A stretch of DNA of 64,000 nt from Flavobacterium shii (GCF_025847235.1 NZ_JAOZEW010000012.1:62001-126000), one strand, 5' to 3'; positions 1 through 7,910 are shown, counted from the first letter of the stretch. Numbers and translations are program-made. Notes: generated by a model not told the origin, from the sequence alone.

Positions 1-472
1 ACTGATAGGTTTTATTTTTCACCTCATCTGTTAAGCTGATCGTTTTATTTACAGCATCAATTAAATTTACTTGTCCACTCATTAAGTTCTCCCATGTTGG
101 AGATGTACTATCCTCAAAATCGGCCATAAAAGTTTTTGCACCAGAATTAAGGGCATTGATAATCATTTTTCTATCAACTGGCCCTGTAATCTCTACTCTC
201 CTATCTAATAAATCTTTGGGTATGGATCCTGCTGTCCAATTATCTTCTCTGACCAATTTAGTTTCAACTGGAAAAGTCGGCATGACACCTTGATCAAATA
301 AAATTTGTCTCTGTTCTCTTTGCAACAATAATAGTTTTCGTTGAGAATCAAATTTTCGGTGCAATTCTGTTATAAAAGCAACTGCTTCATCTGTCCAAAT
401 AGCAGCATAAGAATTGTTTTTTTCGGCTAAAAACTCCATTGCCGACTCTGTAATTTCCAATTGGTTTTTCAT
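1..472 (-). CDS. aceB: Malate synthase A, N-terminal part (gene runs off the left edge)
   Basis: Malate synthase condenses glyoxylate with acetyl-CoA to malate in the glyoxylate shunt, in the cytoplasm. The first 157 codons are present, read leftward from ATG at 470-472. The frame is open to the window edge and contains the stretch RRVEITGPVDRKM and then FMADFEDSTSPTWEN, which are characteristic of the N-terminal part of the plant/bacterial malate synthase A family. The catalytic C-terminal half lies outside. It is divergent from a RamB/ScfR-type regulator, the class that controls glyoxylate-cycle genes in actinobacteria, so shared regulation is likely. Isocitrate lyase (aceA) would be expected just downstream, outside the window (inference). 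Confidence 0.93.
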   Translation of the reverse strand, partial: MKNQLEITESAMEFLAEKNNSYAAIWTDEAVAFITELHRKFDSQRKLLLLQREQRQILFDQGVMPTFPVETKLVREDNWTAGSIPKDLLDRRVEITGPVDRKMIINALNSGAKTFMADFEDSTSPTWENLMSGQVNLIDAVNKTISLTDEVKNKTYQ

Positions 473-492
473 AGCTAATACATTTTATACTA

Positions 493-523
493 CAATGTTA
501 TAAAAAAGATTATTACAAAACAA
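493..523 (-). promoter_or_regulatory. Candidate aceB promoter
   Basis: On the minus strand TTG (521-523) is followed after 20 nt by TAACATTG (493-500), one mismatch from the Bacteroidota consensus TTG-N19ish-TAnnTTTG. The aceB start codon lies 20 nt further on. The -33 element abuts the palindrome at 523-536. Confidence 0.5.
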
Positions 524-536
524 GCGAACGTTCGCT
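523..536. promoter_or_regulatory. 14-bp perfect palindrome, candidate operator of the divergent regulator
   Basis: AGCGAACGTTCGCT is a perfect palindrome and GC-rich against very AT-rich flanks. It lies between aceB and its divergent regulator, touching the -33 element of the aceB promoter and 20 bp upstream of the regulator's -33 element. That position fits a site from which one dimer controls both genes. Binding by the adjacent regulator is inference. Confidence 0.55.
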
Positions 537-555
537 AAATATTAAAAATATTTTT

Positions 556-586
556 TTGGCGATTATTTTTATAATGCGTATTTTTG
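556..586 (+). promoter_or_regulatory. Promoter of the RamB/ScfR-type regulator
   Basis: TTG (556-558), a 20-nt spacer, then a perfect TATTTTTG (579-586). The ATG of the regulator is at 591, so transcription would begin at or within a base or two of the start codon and the mRNA would be leaderless. Confidence 0.6.
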
Positions 587-590
587 AGTT

Positions 591-2072
591 ATGGACATTG
601 AAAAAGACTATATCAAACTTATTTTCGGACTTAAATTAAGACAGGTTCGCACGCAAAAAAACCTTTCGTTATTTGGCTTAGCCAAACTCACGAACCTTTC
701 TAAATCCTATTTGAACGAAATAGAAAAAGGAAAAAAATATCCGAAGACGGACAAGATTTTACTCTTGTGCGAAAATCTTGACATAAGTTATGATCAAATG
801 GTTTCTTTGAAACTAGATAACAACTTGGCACCGATAGGCGAAATTTTAAAATCTGGTATTCTAAAAGAAATTCCATTAGAGCTTTTTGGAATCCATGAAA
901 ATGATTTAATTGATATTATTGCTAATGCTCCCGCCAAAGTCAATGCCTTTATTAGTACCATAATAGAAATTGCTCAACATTATAATTTAAGCCGAGAAAG
1001 TTTTTTCTTAGCATCATTGCGTTCTTATCAAGAAGCACATACCAATTACTTTGAAGATTTAGAAAATAAAGTAGTCGCTTTTTCAAAATCATTTCAGATT
1101 AATCTAGAAAATCAAATTTCCACTCTTGAGTTAAGTGCTATCCTAAAAGAAGAATACGGTTATACAATTAAGGAACTCCTTTTTAAAGATCAGGAGGCTT
1201 TGGGAGACTTACGATCTATTTATGTTCCTAAAAGCAAAACATTATTACTATCTAAAGAAATAGATGATCCACAAAGAGCTTTTATATTAGCCAAAGAAAT
1301 AGCGTATAATTACTTAGAAATAACCGACAGATTACTAACCTTCAGCTGGATAAAGTTTGATAATTTTGATCAAGTCTTGCATAATTTCTATGCTTCCTAT
1401 TTTGCTGGAGCACTATTATTACCAAGAAAATTATTAATAGACGACATTAATCTTTTCTTGACCAAAGAACAACCAAGACCAGAAGAGTTTGTAGCTTTAA
1501 TCGAAAAATTCAATGTTTCACCAGAATCATTTTATCAAAGATTAACCAATCTTTTACCAAAGGATTTCCATTTAAAGAATTTATTTTTTCTGAGAATGTC
1601 TCACCATATAGGTTCAGGAACATATCAAATAAAAAAAGAGCTTCATATTACCAATCAGCAAGAACCTCATGCCAATGAAATGAATGAGCATTATTGTCGC
1701 CGATGGGTTTCGATTAAAACCATCGATGAAGCTATTAAACAAAATAAAGCTCATTTTTTTGACGCTCAGATTTCTAGCTATGAGAATAGCGGAAACGAAT
1801 ATCTTGTTTTTTCATCAGCAACCAAAGATCCTTTTGTAGAAAACTGCATCCGAAGTATTTCGGTTGGAATCCTGATTACTCCAGCCATGAAAAAGAAATT
1901 TAAGTTTATAGAAGCCAAACCTGTTGTAAAACAAATAGTTGGTGTTACTTGCGAAACTTGCGCTGTAAAAAACTGCATGGAAAGAGCCTCACCTCCAACG
2001 CAACTAGAAAACAAAAAACGCCACGAAAACACCGATTTAGTTGTACAGCAATATATCGCGAAGTATAGTTAG
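591..2072 (+). CDS. XRE-family regulator with ImmA/IrrE-like and short-chain fatty acyl (RamB/ScfR-type) domains
   Basis: Cytoplasmic DNA-binding regulator of 493 aa. Residues about 11-70 form an XRE helix-turn-helix (LRQVRTQKNLSLFGLA... NEIEKGKKYP). The middle (about 150-330) resembles the degenerate ImmA/IrrE peptidase-like domain of this family, and the C-terminal third matches the DUF2083 / short-chain fatty acyl regulator layout. The C-terminus carries a tight cysteine group (C454, C457, C462) that could bind a metal or Fe-S cluster (inference). RamB, PrpC-type and MccR regulators of this architecture control glyoxylate and methylcitrate genes in response to acyl-CoA status. The divergent neighbour is malate synthase, which supports the same role here. 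A promoter box ends 4 nt before the start codon, and a palindrome lies upstream. Confidence 0.82.
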   Translation: MDIEKDYIKLIFGLKLRQVRTQKNLSLFGLAKLTNLSKSYLNEIEKGKKYPKTDKILLLCENLDISYDQMVSLKLDNNLAPIGEILKSGILKEIPLELFGIHENDLIDIIANAPAKVNAFISTIIEIAQHYNLSRESFFLASLRSYQEAHTNYFEDLENKVVAFSKSFQINLENQISTLELSAILKEEYGYTIKELLFKDQEALGDLRSIYVPKSKTLLLSKEIDDPQRAFILAKEIAYNYLEITDRLLTFSWIKFDNFDQVLHNFYASYFAGALLLPRKLLIDDINLFLTKEQPRPEEFVALIEKFNVSPESFYQRLTNLLPKDFHLKNLFFLRMSHHIGSGTYQIKKELHITNQQEPHANEMNEHYCRRWVSIKTIDEAIKQNKAHFFDAQISSYENSGNEYLVFSSATKDPFVENCIRSISVGILITPAMKKKFKFIEAKPVVKQIVGVTCETCAVKNCMERASPPTQLENKKRHENTDLVVQQYIAKYS

Positions 2073-2084
2073 AATTTTGGATTG

Positions 2085-2640
2085 TTAGATTATTACAAGC
2101 CTTAAACCATAATACTTTTACACAAACTTGTCTTTCTGACGAAGGAAGAATCTCCACGAGAAACTAACACAATGCACTACTATAATAGTAACACTTCTTC
2201 GACTCCGCCTCAGAATAACAAGATTGCACTCACTTTTTGATTAACCCAAAACAGAACCTTAGTAACTCAAAATCTTTAACGAGTTACTCATGGAGATCCT
2301 TCCTGCGTCAGGATGACAATATTGCGGTTAGTTTGTGGTTAGTTTATGTGTAGACGCGCCTTTGTCCCTTTGCCACTTAGTACCCAATGCCATTAAGTTA
2401 AGGAATGATTTAAGATTTTCGACTAACGATTTTTGACTAACGATTTTTGATTTCAGAAGTACAAAACCTCGCAAAATCAAAAATCCTATTATTTATTAAC
2501 ACAAAATCAAAAATCAGCAATCGTTAATCTTCACTCTAAAATCTCTTAACTTAGTAACTTAGAACCTCAGCAACTCAGAACCTATTCTCCTTTGAACCTT
2601 TGCCTCTCTGAACCTCTGAACCTCAAAAAAAAAATTTCTT
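2085..2640. repeat. Gene-free, repeat-rich spacer of about 640 nt
   Basis: No credible gene lies between the regulator and pirin. Three copies of a dispersed element built on 'GGAGATCCTTCCT-CGTCAGGATGACAA' can be seen: reversed at 2121-2170, degenerate at 2190-2225 and forward at 2281-2327. The stretch 2340-2640 is made of short degenerate units such as AACTTAGAACCTCAGCAAC and CCTTTGAACCTTTGCC. The same two families recur elsewhere in intergenic DNA of this window (4273-4318, 37216-37330, 37636-37681; 40125-40203, 43498-43640). Confidence 0.7.
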
Positions 2641-2675
2641 AATCTAGGTTAAGTGCTCACCCTTTCCTTTGGTTG

Positions 2676-2683
2676 TAAATTTG
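2676..2683 (+). promoter_or_regulatory. -7 box of the pirin-yceI transcript
   Basis: Perfect TAAATTTG 31 nt before the pirin ATG. No clear TTG at -33. Confidence 0.45.
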
Positions 2684-2714
2684 CCCTATCAAATAACAAC
2701 TAATACAAACAATC

Positions 2715-3437
2715 ATGGAAAATATAGTAATTCATAAAGCCGAAACTCGTGGAAATGCAAACCACGGTTGGCTTAACGCATATCACAGTTTTAGTTTCGC
2801 AACTTATTATGATTCAGAGCGTATACAATTTGGAGCACTTCGTGTTTTAAACGACGATACTATTGCTGCAGGAATGGGTTTTGGTACACACCCTCACGAT
2901 AATATGGAGATTATTACCATTCCGCTTGAAGGAGATTTGGCTCATAAAGACAGCATGGGAAATACTGAAATCATCAAGCACGGAGATATTCAAGTAATGA
3001 GTGCCGGAACAGGAATCCAACATAGTGAGTTTAATCCAAATGCAGATCAGCAAACTAAATTATTACAAATTTGGTTGTTCCCAAACAAACGTAATGTGAC
3101 GCCTCGTTACCAACAAATTTCGTTAAATACTGAGGACAGACACAATAAATTACAACAAGTATTATCTCCAAATCCTGATGATGACGGAGTTTGGATTCAT
3201 CAAGACGCTTGGTTCCACATGGGGAATTTTGATGCTGGAACTACAACAGAATATTCAGTTAAAAAAGAAGGGAACGGTTTATATGTTTTTATCCTAAAAG
3301 GAAACGTAACTATCAATGGTCATGAATTAAATACTCGTGACGCTATCGGAATTACTGATTTTAAAACCGTAACTTTTACTGCAAATACTGATGCTGAGTT
3401 TCTTATAATGGAAATTCCGATGCAAGTAAATTATTAA
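2715..3437 (+). CDS. Pirin family protein (YhaK/YhhW-like bicupin)
   Basis: Cytoplasmic bicupin of 240 aa. The N-terminal cupin has the pirin metal ligands H59, H61, H103 and E105 (THPHDNME ... GIQHSEFN). The C-terminal half is the usual second cupin without obvious metal ligands. Some homologues show quercetin 2,3-dioxygenase activity in vitro, but the physiological substrate is unknown. It is followed 47 nt later by a YceI gene on the same strand, probably one transcript that ends at the terminator at 4051-4090. Length is normal for the family. Confidence 0.9.
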   Translation: MENIVIHKAETRGNANHGWLNAYHSFSFATYYDSERIQFGALRVLNDDTIAAGMGFGTHPHDNMEIITIPLEGDLAHKDSMGNTEIIKHGDIQVMSAGTGIQHSEFNPNADQQTKLLQIWLFPNKRNVTPRYQQISLNTEDRHNKLQQVLSPNPDDDGVWIHQDAWFHMGNFDAGTTTEYSVKKEGNGLYVFILKGNVTINGHELNTRDAIGITDFKTVTFTANTDAEFLIMEIPMQVNY

Positions 3438-3484
3438 TTCAACATTATATAAAACTATTATTTAATAAATAAAAACAAAAAATT

Positions 3485-4015
3485 ATGGCAACTACAAAAT
3501 GGGCAATTGACCCAACACACTCAGAAATTGGATTTAAAGTAAAACACATGATGTTTACTAATGTTTCAGGTAAGTTTAACAACTACGAAGCTACAATTAC
3601 AAGTAATGAAAATAACTTTGAGAATGCAGCAATTGAATTTTCTGCAGACATCAAATCTATTGATACAGGAAACACAGACAGAGACAATCACTTAAGAAGT
3701 GCCGATTTCTTTGATGTAGAAAATAGTCCAAAAATGATTTTTAAATCTACCTCTTTTACAAAAATAGACGATGGTAATTATGAACTTACTGGTAATTTAA
3801 ACATCAGAGGTGTTGAAAAACAAGTTAAACTTCCGGTAGAATTTAGCGGAATCATGACTGACCCATGGGGAAACACAAAAGTTGGTTTGAATATTACAGG
3901 TAAAATCAACCGTAAAGATTGGGGATTAAATTGGAATTCAGCTTTAGAAGCTGGAGGTGTTTTAGTAAGCGATGATGTTCGCTTAAACATCGAATTGCAA
4001 TTTGCAAAACAATAA
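3485..4015 (+). CDS. YceI family protein
   Basis: 176 aa with the YceI lipocalin-like fold signature: start ATTKWAIDPTHSEIGFKVKH, then DNHLRSADFFDVENSPKM, then LTGNLNIRGVEK. YceI proteins bind isoprenoid-type amphiphiles in a beta-barrel. There is no signal peptide, so a cytoplasmic location is likely, unlike E. coli periplasmic YceI. It is co-directional with pirin and closed by a strong terminator. Function in this organism cannot be stated further. Confidence 0.92.
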   Translation: MATTKWAIDPTHSEIGFKVKHMMFTNVSGKFNNYEATITSNENNFENAAIEFSADIKSIDTGNTDRDNHLRSADFFDVENSPKMIFKSTSFTKIDDGNYELTGNLNIRGVEKQVKLPVEFSGIMTDPWGNTKVGLNITGKINRKDWGLNWNSALEAGGVLVSDDVRLNIELQFAKQ

Positions 4016-4050
4016 TTATCTCCTCATAAATTTTAGTATTTAATTTGGTT

Positions 4051-4090
4051 AAAACCCTATGCTTTTTTACAAAGCATAGGGTTTTATTTT
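4051..4090 (+). terminator. Rho-independent terminator of pirin-yceI
   Basis: 12-bp stem AAAACCCTATGC / GCATAGGGTTTT with an 11-nt loop, followed by a T-rich run. Confidence 0.85.
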
Positions 4091-4129
4091 TTTATGTCCA
4101 TGTAGAAGATTACAAACTTTTCAGAATTA

Positions 4130-4335
4130 CATTATGAAGACGCACTACGGTGCATCTCTACAAACAACACGTTAATAACTATTGTTTATCATTGTTTGAA
4201 AAATCCGTTTTTATCTGCGTCTTCACTTTTGTGAATCTGTTTAATCTGCGTTCTATTTACCACAAACTTTGCCGAGTCACTAGCGGAGATCCTTCCTTCG
4301 TCAGGAAGACAAGATTGTGGCTCTTTTACGAGTAA
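4130..4335. repeat. Intergenic repeats (two families)
   Basis: 4198-4257 contains the unit 'AATCTG.TTAATCTGCGTTC', which recurs near 23640-23696. 4273-4318 is a copy of the GGAGATCCTTCCTTCGTCAGGA family also seen at 2281-2327. No supported gene lies in this gap between YceI and the AraC gene. Confidence 0.6.
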
Positions 4336-4394
4336 TCATTACAAACAAACAATCTTGTTTCTCTCATCTTACTTCTCACCTCTCACAAAAAAAA

Positions 4395-5264
4395 TCACTT
4401 CTTCAAATTCCTAAACTCTGTTGGCGATAAATTGGTATATTTTTTAAAAACCCGAGAGAAATAAGAATAATCATCGTACCCAACTTCTTCGGCAATTTCA
4501 TTAACCGCTAATTGCTTATCGATTAGCATTCTTTTTATTTCCAGAACAACACGATCTATAATTACTTCTGTTACTGTTTTTTTCAAAATATCATTACATA
4601 TTCTATTGAGATGTTTTAAGGTAATATGCAATTGTTCAGCATAAAACGAAGGCGATTTATTACTTTTAAAATGAAGTTCCAGAAGTTCTTCAAATTTCTT
4701 TATTTTTATATTGTACGGATGTACTTCATGAACCTCGGAATCATCATATTTCCTTGCAATTTCTATATGAATTGAATCTAATAAATTGAGCATTTTATCC
4801 AATTGATATTTATTTTTCTGCTTGCTTTCTCGCATTAACAACTCAAAATAAGGTTCAATTCCTTTTATAGCATCGGCATCAAAATAAACTTGTGGTTTAT
4901 TATTTATTGAACTGTAAAAAGCATAATCATTGATTTTTTTTTGACCAAAATACAGGTTGTACATTTCCTGAGAGAAGATTACAACATACCCTTCAATGTC
5001 TTGCGATAAACTCCAAAAATGTATTTGTCCAGGCTGAAGCAAAAACAAACTTCCTTTTTTTATCTCAAACCTATCAAAATCAATCTCATGAATTCCAGAA
5101 CCATCTGTAAAAAGAACCATTAAATAAGAATCATGGCGATGCGGTTTCTCGACGAAACTATGCGTTTTTAAATGCTCTGTAAAAGAATTCACATAAAAAT
5201 CGCTTCTTGTATCGTTACAACTAAAATTCTTAACGCTATAAATTGGATACTTTTTCATGGTCAC
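4395..5264 (-). CDS. AraC family transcriptional regulator (cupin sensor)
   Basis: 289 aa. The N-terminal half is an AraC-type cupin sensor (residues about 30-150, with PHRHDSYLMVLFTDG and LLQPGQIHFW). The C-terminal 100 residues are a double helix-turn-helix, ending with the family signature ...IAEEVGYDDYSYFSRVFKKYTNLSPTEFR. It presumably binds DNA in response to a small ligand. The target is unknown: its neighbours (DUF983, fabD) give no metabolic clue and lie on the other strand. Confidence 0.9.
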   Translation of the reverse strand: MTMKKYPIYSVKNFSCNDTRSDFYVNSFTEHLKTHSFVEKPHRHDSYLMVLFTDGSGIHEIDFDRFEIKKGSLFLLQPGQIHFWSLSQDIEGYVVIFSQEMYNLYFGQKKINDYAFYSSINNKPQVYFDADAIKGIEPYFELLMRESKQKNKYQLDKMLNLLDSIHIEIARKYDDSEVHEVHPYNIKIKKFEELLELHFKSNKSPSFYAEQLHITLKHLNRICNDILKKTVTEVIIDRVVLEIKRMLIDKQLAVNEIAEEVGYDDYSYFSRVFKKYTNLSPTEFRNLKK

Positions 5265-5357
5265 AAATGTCTTTATTGTGCTATAATAAGCGAAGATATA
5301 AAAACAGAATTGAAAACCAGCGAGGTATCTTTGTATATAATAAAAAATGAATCAATT

Positions 5358-5720
5358 ATGTCATATATGATCACACATATTTTAAGAAATGAATGTCCTA
5401 ATTGTCACAAAGGAAAAGTTTTTGATGAAAAAAATATATTTTTCAATATCAAATTTCCAAAAATGAACAAAACCTGTAGCGAATGTGGTTTTAAATTCGA
5501 GAAAGAACCTGGTTTCTTCTTTGGCGCCATGTACATGAATTATGGATTAACAGTTGCACAAAGTATTGCCACTTATTGCATTGCTCAATTTTTCTTTGAA
5601 AAAAATTTCGATTTAAGAATCATTCCGATTATTGCTGCGGTAATTATATCTTTCTCATTCTTTAATATCCGATTTTCGAGATTGTTATGGATTTACATGT
5701 TTAAGAATTATTCAAGCTAA
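5358..5720 (+). CDS. DUF983 family membrane protein
   Basis: 120 aa from the ATG at 5358. The open frame extends upstream to 5172, but that part overlaps the AraC gene and lacks family similarity. The N-terminus carries a CPNC ... CSEC zinc-ribbon-like cysteine pair set (residues about 12-15 and 38-41), and two hydrophobic helices follow (about 57-77 and 85-105). DUF983 proteins are small inner-membrane proteins of unknown function. It lies 75 nt upstream of fabD, which has its own promoter box. Confidence 0.82.
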   Translation: MSYMITHILRNECPNCHKGKVFDEKNIFFNIKFPKMNKTCSECGFKFEKEPGFFFGAMYMNYGLTVAQSIATYCIAQFFFEKNFDLRIIPIIAAVIISFSFFNIRFSRLLWIYMFKNYSS

Positions 5721-5728
5721 AAAAATAG

Positions 5729-5736
5729 TATTTTTG
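5729..5736 (+). promoter_or_regulatory. -7 box upstream of fabD
   Basis: Perfect TATTTTTG directly after the DUF983 stop codon, about 60 nt before the fabD ATG. No clear TTG at -33. Confidence 0.45.
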
Positions 5737-5795
5737 CCTTTCAATTGAAACTAATTTTTCAATTTCAGAATCATTAAATTTTTAAATTAAAACAA

Positions 5796-6671
5796 ATGAA
5801 AGCATACGTATTTCCAGGTCAAGGCGCACAGTTTACAGGAATGGGTAAAGACTTGTATGAAAATTCGGCTTTAGCCAAAGAATTATTCGAGAAAGCTAAT
5901 GAAATATTAGGTTTCAGAATTACAGATATCATGTTTGAAGGTACTGCCGAAGAACTAAAAGAAACTAAAGTAACACAACCTGCAGTATTCTTGCATTCGG
6001 TTATTTTAGCCAAAACTTTGGGAGAAGATTTTAAACCAGAAATGGTAGCTGGTCACTCATTAGGAGAATTTTCTGCTTTGGTTGCAAATGGTACTTTGTC
6101 TTTTGAAGACGGATTAAGACTAGTTTCACAACGTGCTTTGGCAATGCAAAAAGCTTGCGAAATTACTCCATCTACAATGGCTGCAGTTTTAGGTTTAGCA
6201 GATAATGTTGTAGAAGAAGTTTGTGCTTCGATAGACGGAATTGTAGTTGCTGCAAATTATAACTGTCCTGGACAATTAGTAATTTCTGGAGAAACAACTG
6301 CTGTAGAGAAAGCTTGTGAAGCAATGAAAGCTGCTGGTGCAAAACGTGCTTTGATATTACCTGTTGGTGGTGCTTTTCACTCCCCAATGATGGAGCCTGC
6401 AAGAGAAGAATTGGCTGCTGCGATTGAAGCAACAACTTTCTCTACTCCTATTTGTCCTGTATATCAAAACGTAACTGCAAGTGCGGTTTCTGATCCAAAT
6501 GAAATAAAAAAGAATTTAATCATTCAGCTTACAGCTCCTGTAAAATGGACTCAATCTGTACAACAAATGATTGCTGATGGTGCTACTTTATTTACAGAAG
6601 TAGGTCCTGGAAAAGTTTTAGCTGGATTAATCGGTAAAATTGATAAAGAAGCTGTTACTGCAAATGCATAA
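5796..6671 (+). CDS. fabD: Malonyl-CoA:ACP transacylase
   Basis: 291 aa cytoplasmic enzyme that transfers malonyl from CoA to acyl carrier protein for fatty-acid synthesis. It starts with the conserved FPGQGAQFTGMG. The nucleophile is S88 in GHSLGEF and the catalytic His is H195 in GGAFHSPMM; R117-region RALAMQ is also present. Full length. It is monocistronic here, between its own -7 box and a terminator, and not in a fab cluster. Confidence 0.97.
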   Translation: MKAYVFPGQGAQFTGMGKDLYENSALAKELFEKANEILGFRITDIMFEGTAEELKETKVTQPAVFLHSVILAKTLGEDFKPEMVAGHSLGEFSALVANGTLSFEDGLRLVSQRALAMQKACEITPSTMAAVLGLADNVVEEVCASIDGIVVAANYNCPGQLVISGETTAVEKACEAMKAAGAKRALILPVGGAFHSPMMEPAREELAAAIEATTFSTPICPVYQNVTASAVSDPNEIKKNLIIQLTAPVKWTQSVQQMIADGATLFTEVGPGKVLAGLIGKIDKEAVTANA

Positions 6672-6730
6672 TTTTTCGGTATTCAGTTACAATTTTAAGA
6701 AGTCAGTCTAAAAATTGTCAACAAAAATAG

Positions 6731-6768
6731 AATCCTCACAAGCCTATGTTTGTGGGGATTTTTTTTAA
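6731..6768 (+). terminator. Terminator after fabD
   Basis: Stem AATCCTCACA / TGTGGGGATT with a T8 tract. Confidence 0.8.
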
Positions 6769-6833
6769 TATTTCAAACTCACCATAAATAATTTTATGTA
6801 ATTTCGAAAAACCACGCAAACTAAAAACTAACA

Positions 6834-7160
6834 ATGACATCTGAAAAATTTACCTTCATAAAAACCGATAAAAAGATAATCAAATTATACTTTGATACTA
6901 TCGCCGTCATTACTGGTTTAGGTAATTATGTACAAATAATAACTATAGATAATACAAAATACACTTATTACAAATCCCTAAAAGATTTGATTGATGTATT
7001 ACCCAATGAATTTATGAGGGTTCACAATTCTTCAATAGTTAACCTGACTAATATCGATAGCATAGAAGACAATCATATCATGGCCAAAGGAAATAAAATC
7101 ACCATTGGCAAAACCTACAAAGAATGCCTTACTACCGCTCTCGATAAATTTATGTTATAA
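6834..7160 (+). CDS. Stand-alone LytTR DNA-binding protein
   Basis: 108 aa consisting of almost nothing but a LytTR domain. Typical elements are the strand-rich start, IAVITGLGNYVQIIT, YYKSLKDLIDVLP, and FMRVHNSSIVNLTNIDSI. There is no receiver domain and no membrane segment, so it would act as a one-domain transcription factor or depend on another protein. It lies 113 nt upstream of a secreted NTF2-like protein on the same strand. Target genes are unknown. Confidence 0.85.
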   Translation: MTSEKFTFIKTDKKIIKLYFDTIAVITGLGNYVQIITIDNTKYTYYKSLKDLIDVLPNEFMRVHNSSIVNLTNIDSIEDNHIMAKGNKITIGKTYKECLTTALDKFML

Positions 7161-7273
7161 CCGCCTACATAAAAATATAAGCAGTGTGTATAGTATTTAC
7201 ACACGTTTGTATAAAATAGTTTCATGTGCTTTATACTTTGTTTTCATTTGCCTGAACATTAAACAATTCAGTA

Positions 7274-7795
7274 ATGATGAAAGCAATTTTAAAAATCACA
7301 TTAACTATTATTATGTCTACACAAATTTCGAATGCACAAAAATATCCTTTAAAGGAAGATGTAGCTACTATTAACGGAATTATAAAAGCAACTTACGAAG
7401 CTGTTTCGGGAGAAGCTGGAGAAAAACGACAATGGGAACGCGATCTTTCGCTTCATGACCCAAATGCTATTTATTCCTTTCCTGCGGAAAATACTGATGG
7501 AAAAATACAACAAACCACAATGTCTCTTAAAGACTTTCATAAAGAAACCGATACTATGGTTGCAAAAACAGCCTTTTATGAAAATGAAATAAATAGAGAA
7601 GTTCGTGTATTTGGGAATATCGCTCACGTTTGGAGCACTTATGAAACTAGATTAGCAAAAAATGGTCCTGTTGCCCGAAGAGGAATTAACAGCATACAAC
7701 TCTATTACAACGAAGGCAGATGGTGGATTATATCTTGGACTTTTGACAAAGAAAAAGAGGACAGAAAAATTCCTCAAACTTTCGACCCGCAGTAA
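7274..7795 (+). CDS. Secreted NTF2/SnoaL-like protein
   Basis: 173 aa. Residues 1-22 form a signal peptide ending at SNAQ, so it is exported to the periplasm. The remainder has the alpha+beta cone pattern of the NTF2-like/DUF4440 superfamily (start of the fold near KRQWERDLSLHDPNAIYSF, end near RWWIISWTFDKE). Catalytic function cannot be inferred. The start is ATG-ATG, either codon possible. A palindromic repeat lies 15 nt downstream. Confidence 0.78.
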   Translation: MMKAILKITLTIIMSTQISNAQKYPLKEDVATINGIIKATYEAVSGEAGEKRQWERDLSLHDPNAIYSFPAENTDGKIQQTTMSLKDFHKETDTMVAKTAFYENEINREVRVFGNIAHVWSTYETRLAKNGPVARRGINSIQLYYNEGRWWIISWTFDKEKEDRKIPQTFDPQ

Positions 7796-7810
7796 CAATC
7801 TCTAGATTAT

Positions 7811-7837
7811 CCTAACAGGTTTTTAAAACCTGTTAGG
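7811..7837. repeat. Palindromic repeat CCTAACAGGTTTT-family (copy 1)
   Basis: CCTAACAGGTTTTTAAAACC continuing to TGTTAGG is a near-perfect 27-nt palindrome. An almost identical palindrome occurs at 37427-37459. It may act as a terminator for the NTF2-like gene, but the recurrence points to a dispersed element. Confidence 0.65.
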
Positions 7838-7910
7838 TATTTGGCAATTAACATCCTTATATCTAAAGTTTTAAAAACCTTGCAATTAGAGATTCTTATT
7901 GAAAAGAAAA

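Noticed and set aside
1778..2157. Minus-strand open frames opposite the RamB-type gene
   Set aside because: Shadows of a well-supported gene; no family features, and the second runs into intergenic repeats.
4150..4335. 61-codon open frame in the gap before the AraC gene
   Set aside because: It translates dispersed repeat sequence and has no recognisable motif.
5172..5357. N-terminal extension of the DUF983 frame
   Set aside because: Overlaps the AraC gene head-on and is unlike the family; the ATG at 5358 fits.
7105..7374. 89-codon plus-strand frame bridging LytTR and NTF2-like genes
   Set aside because: Overlaps both real genes in another frame and has no motif.
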